64,000 nt of DNA from Bacteroides intestinalis (GTDB lineage: Bacteria > Bacteroidota > Bacteroidia > Bacteroidales > Bacteroidaceae). This document shows positions 52,092 through 59,989 of this stretch, in pieces. The stretch spans positions 124,001 through 188,000 of the forward strand of contig NZ_CABJDN010000001.1 of the NCBI RefSeq assembly GCF_902364365.1, read 5' to 3'. The notes under the pieces are model-generated. The model saw nothing but the letters and a program-made list of their open reading frames with translations. It was not told where the DNA came from and did no database searches. The number at the start of each line of letters is the position of its first letter. The first letter of the stretch is position 1. Both the position numbers and the translations under genes were made by a program.

Positions 52092-53264
52092 TTAATTGAA
52101 CGCAGTTTGGATATTACCTTCTTTCTGGTCTTTCAGTGCTTTCTGATATTCAGCTTCTTTTTCAGCAGGAGTGATGGGAGTGATAGATGCTCCGTCTCTC
52201 AGGTTCTGTACACCTTCCATTACTACTTTATCACCGGCTTTCAGGCCTTCGGTCACGTAGTAATACTTACCGTCGTTTAGCTTGAACACCTGAATTTCCG
52301 TATTCTTCAGGGTGTTGTCGGGCAGCACTACAAATACGAACTTCTTATCCTGTATTTCTGTAGTGGCAGATTGCGGTATCATGATAACGTTTGTCATCGG
52401 GTTGGGGAATACTACATTACCTGTACTTCCGCTGCGCAGAACATTACGCTTGTTGGGGAAAAGGGCACGCATGGTTACAGAACCGGTTTTCTGTTCGATT
52501 ACACCACTGATCGTTTCCACACGTCCGCTGTCAGCATACATGGTTCCGTCGATGAGCTGCAACTGTACGTCCGGCATCTTCTCCAGAATTTCCTTGGTGC
52601 TGCCACCTTCGCGTATCTGTGAAAGTAATTGTCTTTCAGTCATGGAGAAGTAAGCATACATTTCGGATATATCGGCAACGGTAGTCAGCGGAGTAGCTAC
52701 GGAAGGGCTCACCAGACTACCTACACGGTAGGGGATGCTACCTACTACGCCATCGCTGGGGCTGGTTACACTAGTATACGACAGATTGTTTTTGGCGTTT
52801 ACTAATTGTGCTTCAGCTTGTGCCAATTGTGCTTTTGTTTGTGCCAGCTGATTCTCAGCCATCTGCAAGTCATAGTTGCTGATGATGTTCTTCTTGTTTA
52901 ATTCGCGCTTGTTGTTCACGGTAAGTTCCTGCGTGTTTACTGCAGCTTTGGCTGTTTCAACAGCAGCTTTAGCTGAATTCACGGCAGCCTGATACTGTAC
53001 GGGATCGATGCTGAACAGCACTTGTCCTTTGCGTACTACTGAACCTTCGTCTACATGTAATTTGGTGATGAAACCGCTTACCATAGGGCGGATTTCGACA
53101 TCTTGTTTACCTCTGATTGTAGCCGGATAGCTGTTCGTTAAGTTGGCAGTGGTTGTTTCCACTGTAATCACTGCAAATTCGGGTGCTTTACCCGTAGTTT
53201 TGTCACTTTGTCCGCAACTGAACAGTGACAGGCAACATGCCAATAAAATCAATCTACTCTTCAT
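52092..53264 (-). CDS. RND efflux periplasmic adaptor (AcrA/MexA family)
   Basis: The protein has 390 residues with lipobox LFSCG (Cys17). The lipoyl-like half-motifs (EIRPMVSGFITKLHVDEGSVVRKGQVLFSID, and VTSPSDGVVGSIPYRVGSLVSP) flank a helical hairpin (about 90-160, NQLAQTKAQLAQAEAQLVNAKNNL); the beta-barrel and membrane-proximal domains follow (MTERQLLSQIREG, MIPQSATTEIQDKKFVFVV). It is anchored to the inner membrane and links pump and outer-membrane channel. It is the first gene of the operon adaptor-pump-channel-lpxA, with a -7 box at 53398-53405. Confidence 0.95.
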   Translation of the reverse strand: MKSRLILLACCLSLFSCGQSDKTTGKAPEFAVITVETTTANLTNSYPATIRGKQDVEIRPMVSGFITKLHVDEGSVVRKGQVLFSIDPVQYQAAVNSAKAAVETAKAAVNTQELTVNNKRELNKKNIISNYDLQMAENQLAQTKAQLAQAEAQLVNAKNNLSYTSVTSPSDGVVGSIPYRVGSLVSPSVATPLTTVADISEMYAYFSMTERQLLSQIREGGSTKEILEKMPDVQLQLIDGTMYADSGRVETISGVIEQKTGSVTMRALFPNKRNVLRSGSTGNVVFPNPMTNVIMIPQSATTEIQDKKFVFVVLPDNTLKNTEIQVFKLNDGKYYYVTEGLKAGDKVVMEGVQNLRDGASITPITPAEKEAEYQKALKDQKEGNIQTAFN

Positions 53265-53397
53265 ACTTGTAATTATTCTCTGTCTTTTGGTTTATTTTTT
53301 CATCTTGTTGAATACAGGCTTTTCATGTCTTGTCATAGTTGGATTATGCGGAGGACAAAGGGGGAAAACTAAAAGCACTCTTCGGGTTTTCCGGCTG

Positions 53398-53405
53398 CAA
53401 AATTA
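53398..53405 (-). promoter_or_regulatory. -7 promoter box of the efflux operon
   Basis: It reads TAATTTTG on the minus strand, an exact TAnnTTTG match 133 nt before the adaptor start. No clear -33 element. Confidence 0.4.
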
Positions 53406-53744
53406 TCTATTTTTGAACAGATTAGTTCTATTTGCGTCTATTTTTAACTATGTTTCATACATATATTATATATAGGGCACTTTTCTGGCTGTATAAAGTG
53501 CTTTACTCCACTGCTTATACTTGATTGCTGAGTCTTAATCTTCCAAATATAAAACTTTATGGTTTTAGAAGTGGAACAATAAACAGACTTGAGATGTAAT
53601 CCCCCCGGGTGTTTAGTTTCATCGAAGTTATTGTTAAGACTCTTATACTTTAGAACCTTTCCTCTATCTCATATGTTTTAACTATCTTCATGCTCTTTTT
53701 TGATAAAATACTGTAAAGCATACTGCTTATTAAGGGATAACCTT

Positions 53745-53752
53745 TATTTTTG
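53745..53752 (+). promoter_or_regulatory. -7 promoter box that fixes the start of the Ig-like lipoprotein
   Basis: It reads TATTTTTG, an exact TAnnTTTG match. Transcription would begin near 53758, which rules out start codons at 53700 and 53757 and supports the ATG at 53781. Confidence 0.5.
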
Positions 53753-53780
53753 CAGCATGTTACGTAACAAATATTCAAAT

Positions 53781-55703
53781 ATGAAATCTCTTTTCAATCG
53801 TTTGGCAGGTGTTGCCATCGTTGCTGCCGTGTTTTATTCCTGCGCCAGCATCGGTCGTCCGGAGGGTGGTGCTATTGATGAAACTCCCCCCCACTTCGTT
53901 GGTAGTACGCCTGTGCCGGGTGCACTCAATAATAATCGAAAGAAAATAACGATTGAATTCGATGAATTCATCAAGCTTGATAAGCCGGGTGAGAAGATCG
54001 TGATTTCTCCTCCTCAGGTGCAGCAGCCGGAGATAAAATCCAATGGGAAAAAGGTGGTGATCACCTTGAAAGATAGCCTTAAGCCGAATATGACTTATTC
54101 GATAGATTTTGCGGATGCTATTCAGGACAACAATGAAGGTAATCCGTTGCCCGATTTCGGATTTACTTTCTCTACCGGTTCTGTAATTGACTCGATGGCG
54201 GTATCCGGTACCGTATTGAATGCATTCAATCTGGAACCGGTGAAAGGTATGCTGGTAGGCATGCATTCCAATCTGGCGGATTCGGCCTTTACAACGTTGC
54301 CTTTCGAACGTGTAGGTCGTACCGATAGCCGCGGACGCTTTACGATTCGGGGGGTCGCTCCGGGTGAATACCGTATCTATGGATTGCAGGATGCCGACCA
54401 GAATTTCTATTATAGTCAGCCCACCGAGGTGATTGCTTTCGAAGACTCCCTGATTATTCCTTCTATGGATCAGCGGATGCGCTTTGATACACTTTGGAAA
54501 GACTCTCTGACGATAGATACGATTATGGAGAAGATGTATACCCATTATTCTCCGGATGATGTTATATTGCGTTGTTTCAAGGAACTTACTTTATCGCAAC
54601 GTCTTATTAAGAGTGAGCGACCTGAACCCCGGAAGTTCTCCTTCTATTTCTCGGTTCCGGCAGACAGCTTACCATTGTTGAAGGGACTGAATTTCGATGA
54701 AACCGATGCTTTTATTGTGGAGAAACCTACCGGACGCATCGATACGCTGCAATACTGGATAAGGGATTCCTTGGTCTATCAGATTGATACCCTGAAGATG
54801 AGCCTTACCTATCTTTATACAGATACGCTCAATCAGCTGGTTCCCCGTACGGATACGCTGAAACTTGTGTCAAAGCTCAGACCCAAGTCCGAGAAAGAAC
54901 TGGAGAAAGAGCGCGAGAAGAAAGAGAAAGAGCTTGAAAAGGCCAAAAAGAAAGCCGAAAAGGAAGGCAAGGAGTATGTAGAGCCGACGGTATTCTTGCC
55001 CGTCGATGTATATGCGCCGGGTACGATGGATATTTATGATTATATTTCCCTTACGTTCACTGAACCGCTGGCAAGTGTTGCTGATAGCACAATTCATCTG
55101 AAACAGAAGATAGACAGCTTGTGGCGCGATGTTCCTTTCGACTTTATTCCGGACTCATTGAACCTGATGCGTTACAATGTATATGCGGATTGGGAACCCG
55201 GTGAAAGTTATACCTTTGAGGTGGATTCTACGGCTTTCCAAGGAATATACGGCCTTTTCACCGATAAGGTAAAGAAAGAATTCAAGGTGAAGAAGCCTGA
55301 AGAATATGGACAGATATTCTTTGATGTGAGCGGGGCGGACTCACTGGCATTTGTTGATTTGCTGGATGCACAGGACAAGGTAGTGCGTACAGTACCAGTC
55401 GTCAATGGCAGGGCGGATTTTTACTTCCTGAATCCAGGTAAATATAGTGCACGCCTCATTAATGACAGGAATGGAAACGGTGTATGGGACACCGGAAAAT
55501 ATGAAGATAAACGGCAACCGGAAGAAGTGTATTATTACTATCAGGTGTTAGAGCTGAAAGCTAATTTTGACCTGACACAGAGCTGGAATATACATGATAG
55601 GCCACTGGATAAACAGAAACCGGGAGAACTCAAAAAACAAAAACCAGATGAAGACAAGAAAAACAAAAACCAGAATAACCGCAACTCCGGCAATCGCCGG
55701 TAA
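53781..55703 (+). CDS. Ig-like domain lipoprotein (SbsA/Big_5 type)
   Basis: The protein has 640 residues from the ATG at 53781, which gives a signal peptide with lipobox VFYSC; earlier in-frame ATGs lie at or before the predicted transcript start. The N-terminal Ig-like domain (DETPPHFVGSTPVPGA, ITIEFDEFIKLDKPGEKIVISPP, YSIDFADAIQDNNEGN) is typical of Big_5, followed by a transthyretin-like segment (GRFTIRGVAPGEYRIYGLQD). A charged helix with many KEKELEK repeats lies at about 372-405, and the tail is very basic and Asn-rich. It is a cell-envelope lipoprotein of unknown role. Its last 56 nt overlap the DUF3108 gene in another frame. Confidence 0.85.
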   Translation: MKSLFNRLAGVAIVAAVFYSCASIGRPEGGAIDETPPHFVGSTPVPGALNNNRKKITIEFDEFIKLDKPGEKIVISPPQVQQPEIKSNGKKVVITLKDSLKPNMTYSIDFADAIQDNNEGNPLPDFGFTFSTGSVIDSMAVSGTVLNAFNLEPVKGMLVGMHSNLADSAFTTLPFERVGRTDSRGRFTIRGVAPGEYRIYGLQDADQNFYYSQPTEVIAFEDSLIIPSMDQRMRFDTLWKDSLTIDTIMEKMYTHYSPDDVILRCFKELTLSQRLIKSERPEPRKFSFYFSVPADSLPLLKGLNFDETDAFIVEKPTGRIDTLQYWIRDSLVYQIDTLKMSLTYLYTDTLNQLVPRTDTLKLVSKLRPKSEKELEKEREKKEKELEKAKKKAEKEGKEYVEPTVFLPVDVYAPGTMDIYDYISLTFTEPLASVADSTIHLKQKIDSLWRDVPFDFIPDSLNLMRYNVYADWEPGESYTFEVDSTAFQGIYGLFTDKVKKEFKVKKPEEYGQIFFDVSGADSLAFVDLLDAQDKVVRTVPVVNGRADFYFLNPGKYSARLINDRNGNGVWDTGKYEDKRQPEEVYYYYQVLELKANFDLTQSWNIHDRPLDKQKPGELKKQKPDEDKKNKNQNNRNSGNRR

Positions 55704-56526
55704 ACGCGGATGGGTATTCTGCCTATTGGGAGCCCTGTTACTTACTATTGCTACACCTGCCAAAGCACAATGTACGGCAGAAAATACCGCTTTTCAATCC
55801 GGTGAGCATGTGATGTATGATTTATATTTTAACTGGAAGTTTATTTGGAAGAAGGTAGGGCTGGCAAGCCTGACAACTTTCTCCACAACTTATCAGTCGA
55901 AACCAGCCTACCGTTTCAACTTGCTTTCGGTAGGTAGTAAAAAGACGGACTTCTTTTTTAAGATGCGTGATACGCTGACATGCTATGTCAGTGAGAAACT
56001 GGAACCGCTTTATTTCCGTAAGGCAGCCGAAGAGGGTGACCGCTATACGGTAGATGAGGCATGGTTTTCTTATAAGGATGGTGTATCCAACGTAAAACAG
56101 AGGCGTATCTGGCACAATCCGGTTCGCGATCCGCAAGAGATGGAATATAGTGACAGCCGTTGTATCTTCGATATGCTGAGTATACTGGCGCAGGCGCGTT
56201 CTTACGATCCGGCAGATTATAAAGTAGGCGACCGCATCCTGTTTCCTATGGCTACCGGACGCAAAGTAGAAGAGCAAACGCTGATTTATCGTGGAAAAGA
56301 GGAAGTGAAAGCCAATAATGATACGATTTACCGTTGCCTTGTATTCTCTTTTGTAGAATATAAGAAAGGAAAAGAAAAAGAGGTGATTACTTTCTATATC
56401 TCAGATGACAAGAACCATCTTCCAGTCCGCCTGGATATGTATCTCAACTTCGGTTCGGCAAAGGCGTTCTTTAAGAGTGTACAGGGGAATCGTTATCCGA
56501 TGACTTCGGCTATAAGAAAGAAATGA
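55648..56526 (+). CDS. DUF3108 family exported protein
   Basis: The protein has 292 residues from the ATG at 55648, which starts a basic signal peptide (MKTRKTKTRITATPAIAG, then FCLLGALLLTIATPAKAQ). The mature part matches DUF3108: FQSGEHVMYDLYFNWKFIWKKVGLASL at the start, later KVGDRILFPMATGRKV, and VITFYISDDKNHLPVRLDMYLNFGSAKAFFKSVQG at the end (spacing approximate). It is a periplasmic beta-rich protein of unknown function. The N-terminal 18 codons overlap the end of the upstream lipoprotein gene in a +1 relation, so the two are translationally linked and form an operon. Confidence 0.87.
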   Translation: MKTRKTKTRITATPAIAGKRGWVFCLLGALLLTIATPAKAQCTAENTAFQSGEHVMYDLYFNWKFIWKKVGLASLTTFSTTYQSKPAYRFNLLSVGSKKTDFFFKMRDTLTCYVSEKLEPLYFRKAAEEGDRYTVDEAWFSYKDGVSNVKQRRIWHNPVRDPQEMEYSDSRCIFDMLSILAQARSYDPADYKVGDRILFPMATGRKVEEQTLIYRGKEEVKANNDTIYRCLVFSFVEYKKGKEKEVITFYISDDKNHLPVRLDMYLNFGSAKAFFKSVQGNRYPMTSAIRKK

Positions 56527-56531
56527 GGGGG

Positions 56532-56609
56532 TAGTGATTAGGGGTTAGTGATTAGTAGGCTGCGCTATCCGCACGGTGCTAATCACTAATCACTAACCCC
56601 TAATCACTA
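56532..56609. repeat. Heptad-based palindrome between convergent genes
   Basis: The arms 56532-56555 and 56586-56609 are perfectly complementary over 24 bp and consist of TAGTGAT-TAGGGGT-TAGTGAT-type units. The right arm includes the TAG stop codon of the thioesterase gene. The element is the same kind as the one at 52019-52083. It may work as a shared transcription end for both genes, although a T run is missing. Confidence 0.88.
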
Positions 56610-57008
56610 ATAAAACGGTAACGGATCGCCTTTTCGGAATACGCTGGATTCAAACGTAGCAATCAGCTTTTCATCTTGGTTGGTGATGTCTATCTGATAA
56701 TATCCGGTAGTACGTCCGATGTATCGTTCGCGTGCTTCGGCATACAACGTATCGCCCGGACCACTGGCACGCAAAAAGGTAATATTGGAAGAAAGGGAGA
56801 ATGCCAATGAGCCATGCGAATTGGCTGCGGCAGCCAATGCCAGGTCGGCAAGGGTGAAAATAGCGCCTCCTTGTGTACGATGTCCTGCATTGAGGTGATT
56901 TTCTGTGATAACAAGGCGTGCTTTACTATATCCTTCGCGCACTTCCAGCAATTCTACACCGGTTTGTTCTGCAAAGAGATCTTTTTTGAAAAATTCTTGT
57001 GGAGTCAT
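56607..57008 (-). CDS. PaaI-type hot-dog thioesterase
   Basis: The protein has 133 residues. The hot-dog pattern is clear: NHLNAGHRTQGGAIFTLADLALAAAAN with Gly-Gly and the catalytic Asp region (ADLA), SSNITFLRASGPGDTLYAEARE, and a C-terminal strand TGYYQIDITNQDEKLIATFESSVFRKGD (approximate breaks). It should hydrolyse acyl-CoA, probably aryl or medium-chain esters, in the cytoplasm. Its stop codon lies inside a palindromic repeat, so the final codons may have changed when the repeat arrived. A -7 box lies at 57052-57059. Confidence 0.9.
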   Translation of the reverse strand: MTPQEFFKKDLFAEQTGVELLEVREGYSKARLVITENHLNAGHRTQGGAIFTLADLALAAAANSHGSLAFSLSSNITFLRASGPGDTLYAEARERYIGRTTGYYQIDITNQDEKLIATFESSVFRKGDPLPFY

Positions 57009-57051
57009 GTTTTTAATATGATTAAAAAGTTCAATCTGTATGATTTATGTG

Positions 57052-57059
57052 CAAATGTA
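57052..57059 (-). promoter_or_regulatory. -7 promoter box of the thioesterase gene
   Basis: It reads TACATTTG on the minus strand, an exact TAnnTTTG match 43 nt before the start at 57008. Confidence 0.55.
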
Positions 57060-57114
57060 ACAATTTTGCCCTTTTCCTGTATAATTTAGGGGGGTCTTTT
57101 CTGTAAACCTGCGC

Positions 57115-57122
57115 TACATTTG
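57115..57122 (+). promoter_or_regulatory. -7 promoter box of the GH88-sulfatase operon
   Basis: It reads TACATTTG, an exact TAnnTTTG match 41 nt before the GH88 start at 57164. Confidence 0.55.
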
Positions 57123-57163
57123 CTGACGAAAGAATACGAAACTTTAATAAACAAATCATTATT

Positions 57164-58363
57164 ATGAAAACAATCCTCACGACATTGGGAGTATCTCTCC
57201 TTGTTCTGGCGGGTTGCACAGGTCAGAAGCAGGCCGAAAGCAACTTTATCCAAGAGAATATTGATAATGCGGTGGCACAGGAGACCATTCAGACCGACAT
57301 TATTGAGAAATCAGGAAAAATTCTGAATCCAAGAACCATTAACAAAGACGGTAGCATTGTGTATGTACCCATTGATGACTGGTGTTCCGGTTTCTTTCCC
57401 GGTAATATCTGGTATACCTATGAACTGACGGGTGACAAGAAATGGTTGCCGTTGGCTGAAAAGTATACTGAAGCATTAGACTCTGTACAATACTTGACTT
57501 GGCATCATGATGTAGGTTTTATGGTTGGTAGCAGTTACCTGAACGGATACCGTTTTGCTAATAAAGAGGAATATAAGCCTGTAATAATCCAGACTGCAAA
57601 ATCTCTTTCCACCCGTTTCCGTCCGGCAGCAGGAGTACTTCAATCCTGGGATGCAGATAAAGGCTGGCAGGCACAGCGTGGTTGGAAATGTCCGGTTATC
57701 ATAGATAATATGATGAATCTGGAACTGTTATTCGAAGCTTCTAAACTTTCAGGAGATTCTACTTACTATAACATTGCTGTGAAACATGCTGATACAACCA
57801 TGAAGAATCACTTCCGTGATGATAATAGTTGTTATCATGTAGTGGACTATGATCCTGTAACCGGTGAGGTACGTAAGAGACAAACTGCGCAAGGCTATGC
57901 TGATGAGTCAGCCTGGGCGCGCGGACAAGCTTGGGCCATCTACGGATATACCATGTGTTACCGCTATACTCACGATCAGAAGTATCTGGATATGGCTGAG
58001 AAGATTTATAACTTTATCTTCAATAATCCGAACTTGCCGGAAGACCTTGTTCCTTATTGGGATTTCAATGCTCCTAATATTCCGAATGAACCACGTGATG
58101 CTTCTGCAGCAGCTTGTACGGCATCTGCTTTGTATGAACTGAGTACATACATTCCCGGCAAGAACTATAAGGAAACCGCAGATAAAATCATGGAAAGCCT
58201 TGGTTCTCCAGCTTACCGTGCCGAAGTGGGTACTAATGGCAACTTCATCCTGATGCACTCTGTAGGTAGTATTCCTCATGGTGCTGAAATTGATGTTCCA
58301 TTGAACTATGCAGACTATTATTTCCTGGAAGGAATCATGCGTAAAAGAGACTTAGAAAAATGA
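57164..58363 (+). CDS. GH88 unsaturated glucuronyl hydrolase
   Basis: The protein has 399 residues with lipobox VLAGC (Cys18). The alpha/alpha barrel signatures are present: WCSGFFPGNIWYTYELTG, LTWHHDVGFMVGSSY with Asp116, and PVIIDNMMNLELLFEAS with Asp181; these match the two catalytic aspartates (88 and 149) of the Bacillus enzyme, with a similar spacing. YADESAWARGQAWAIYGYTM follows. It hydrates the 4,5-unsaturated uronic acid at the non-reducing end of the disaccharides made by PL8 lyases, releasing the amino sugar. It overlaps the next gene, a sulfatase, by ATGA, so both are co-translated. As a lipoprotein it should work in the periplasm or at the surface. Confidence 0.95.
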   Translation: MKTILTTLGVSLLVLAGCTGQKQAESNFIQENIDNAVAQETIQTDIIEKSGKILNPRTINKDGSIVYVPIDDWCSGFFPGNIWYTYELTGDKKWLPLAEKYTEALDSVQYLTWHHDVGFMVGSSYLNGYRFANKEEYKPVIIQTAKSLSTRFRPAAGVLQSWDADKGWQAQRGWKCPVIIDNMMNLELLFEASKLSGDSTYYNIAVKHADTTMKNHFRDDNSCYHVVDYDPVTGEVRKRQTAQGYADESAWARGQAWAIYGYTMCYRYTHDQKYLDMAEKIYNFIFNNPNLPEDLVPYWDFNAPNIPNEPRDASAAACTASALYELSTYIPGKNYKETADKIMESLGSPAYRAEVGTNGNFILMHSVGSIPHGAEIDVPLNYADYYFLEGIMRKRDLEK

Positions 58364-59907
58364 TAATCAATCGGTTTAGTTTGTTTTTGGGAGGCTTGGG
58401 CCTGTTTGCCTTGCAAGGCTGCAAAACCCAGCAAGAAGAGCAGGCGCAACTTCCAAATGTTATTTATGTCTTCCCCGACCAGTACCGCAATCAGGCAATG
58501 GAGTTTTGGGGACAAGACGGGTTCCGTGATAAGGTAAACTTCCGCAATGACCCGGTGCATACACCTAACCTGAATGGCTTTGCCCGTGAAGCACTGGTGT
58601 TGAGTTCCGCCCAGAGTAACTGTCCGTTGAGTAGTCCTCACCGTGGTATGTTGCTGACGGGTATGTATCCCAATAAGAGTGGGATTCCTTTAAATTGTAA
58701 TTCAAATCGCCCTATCAGTTCCCTGCGTACTGATGTGGATTGCATAAGCGATGTGTTCAATAAGTCCGGGTATGACTGTGCTTACTTTGGTAAGTTGCAT
58801 GCTGATTTTCCTACACCGAATGATCCGCAACGCCCCGGCCATTACGTAGAAGACCGTGTTCCGGCTTGGGATGCTTATACACCGAAAGAACGGCGTCACG
58901 GCTTCAATTATTGGTACTCTTATGGTACTTTCGATGAACATAAGAATCCCCGTTACTGGGATACGGATGGAAATCGTCACGATCCGAAAGAATGGTCACC
59001 GTTGCACGAGTCCAAGATGGTAGTTTCTTATCTGAAGAACGAGGGGAATGTGCGCGATCCGAAGAAACCATTCTTTATAATGGTAGGTATGAATCCGCCT
59101 CACAGCCCGTACCGTTCATTGGACGACTGTATGGAAGAGGATTTTAACCTGTACAAAGATCAACCTTTGGATAGTCTTCTGATCCGTCCCAATGCAGACA
59201 AGAAACGTGAGAAGGCAGAGAGCGTTCGTTATTACTTTGCTTCTGTTACCGGTGTAGACCGTGCTTTTGGTCAAATACTGGAAACACTGAAAGAACAGGG
59301 ACTGGATAAGAATACGATTGTAATCTTTGCTTCCGATCATGGTGAAACCATGTGTAGCCAGTTTACGGATGATCCGAAGAACTCTCCTTATTCCGAATCT
59401 ATGAACATACCGTTCCTGGTACGTTATCCCGGTCATATACAGCCGCGTGTAGATAATCTTCTGATGTCTGCACCGGATATCATGCCGACTGTCCTGGGGT
59501 TGTGTGGTTTGGCTGATTCCATTCCGGCCAATGTGCAAGGACGTAACTGGGCACCACTTTTCTTCGATGAAAAGGCGGAAATTGAACGTCCCGGTGGTGC
59601 TTTGTATATCCAGAATTTGGATGGAGACAAAGATGCGGATGGTAAGGTACAAACTTACTTCCCTTCTTCAAGAGGATATAAGACAGCACGTTATACTTTG
59701 GCTTTCTATATTGATAAGAAAGACCATAAGTTGAAGAAAAGCCTGTTGTTTGATGATGAAAAGGACCCTTATCAGATGAATAATCTTCCGTTGGAAGAAA
59801 ATAAAGAGATCGTTGCAGAGCTTTGCCGTGAGATGGGCAAGGAGTTGAAAGCAATAGACGATCCCTGGTATAAGGAGCGTATTCTTTCCGACATGATACC
59901 TTACTAA
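58360..59907 (+). CDS. S1-family sulfatase lipoprotein with SSPHR activation site
   Basis: The protein has 515 residues with lipobox ALQGC (Cys21). The activation motif is SNCPLSSPHRGMLLTG, with Ser91 as probable formylglycine precursor (S-S-P-H-R). The fourth position is His94, whereas the common signature has Ser, Ala or Thr there. Other active-site groups are YVFPDQYRNQ, GKLHAD and VIFASDHGE. It overlaps the GH88 gene by 4 nt, as in the B. thetaiotaomicron chondroitin locus, where the partner is a 4-O-sulfatase acting on chondroitin or dermatan chains; I propose the same from position and recall. A strong terminator follows. Confidence 0.9.
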   Translation: MIINRFSLFLGGLGLFALQGCKTQQEEQAQLPNVIYVFPDQYRNQAMEFWGQDGFRDKVNFRNDPVHTPNLNGFAREALVLSSAQSNCPLSSPHRGMLLTGMYPNKSGIPLNCNSNRPISSLRTDVDCISDVFNKSGYDCAYFGKLHADFPTPNDPQRPGHYVEDRVPAWDAYTPKERRHGFNYWYSYGTFDEHKNPRYWDTDGNRHDPKEWSPLHESKMVVSYLKNEGNVRDPKKPFFIMVGMNPPHSPYRSLDDCMEEDFNLYKDQPLDSLLIRPNADKKREKAESVRYYFASVTGVDRAFGQILETLKEQGLDKNTIVIFASDHGETMCSQFTDDPKNSPYSESMNIPFLVRYPGHIQPRVDNLLMSAPDIMPTVLGLCGLADSIPANVQGRNWAPLFFDEKAEIERPGGALYIQNLDGDKDADGKVQTYFPSSRGYKTARYTLAFYIDKKDHKLKKSLLFDDEKDPYQMNNLPLEENKEIVAELCREMGKELKAIDDPWYKERILSDMIPY

Positions 59908-59928
59908 AACTCTCTTTTTTAAATGGAA

Positions 59929-59973
59929 CTGCCTCCCTTGATTCTACAGAAATCAGAGGGAGGCAGCTTTTTT
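59929..59973 (+). terminator. Rho-independent terminator of the GH88-sulfatase operon
   Basis: CTGCCTCCCTTGATT pairs with AATCAGAGGGAGGCAG with one bulge, followed by CTTTTTT. It lies 21 nt after the sulfatase stop and 16 nt before the end of the convergent cysS gene. Confidence 0.92.
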
Positions 59974-59989
59974 ACAGTTACAGTGGAAT

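Larger units (their letters stand above)
53265..53780. other. Divergent intergenic region (516 nt)
   Basis: This gap separates the adaptor gene and the Ig-like lipoprotein gene. It holds the two promoter boxes given separately and otherwise AT-rich sequence. I see no convincing small gene, RNA gene or repeat. The leader of the adaptor gene is long (about 125 nt), so an unrecognised regulatory RNA element is possible but not supported. Confidence 0.5.

Noticed and set aside
53265..53780. tRNA or other structured RNA gene in the 516-nt gap
   Set aside because: No cloverleaf, no conserved T-loop or anticodon arm and no strong hairpin could be found by eye.
53775..54545. Open frame on the minus strand opposite the Ig-like lipoprotein
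   Set aside because: Antisense shadow; the plus-strand gene has a lipobox and domain pattern.
57054..57072. Third copy of the 17-bp operator motif before the GH88 operon
   Set aside because: AATGTAACAATTTTGCCCTT has a similar distance to the -7 box, but the match needs an inserted base and several mismatches, and its start coincides with the -7 box of the divergent thioesterase gene, which explains the similarity.
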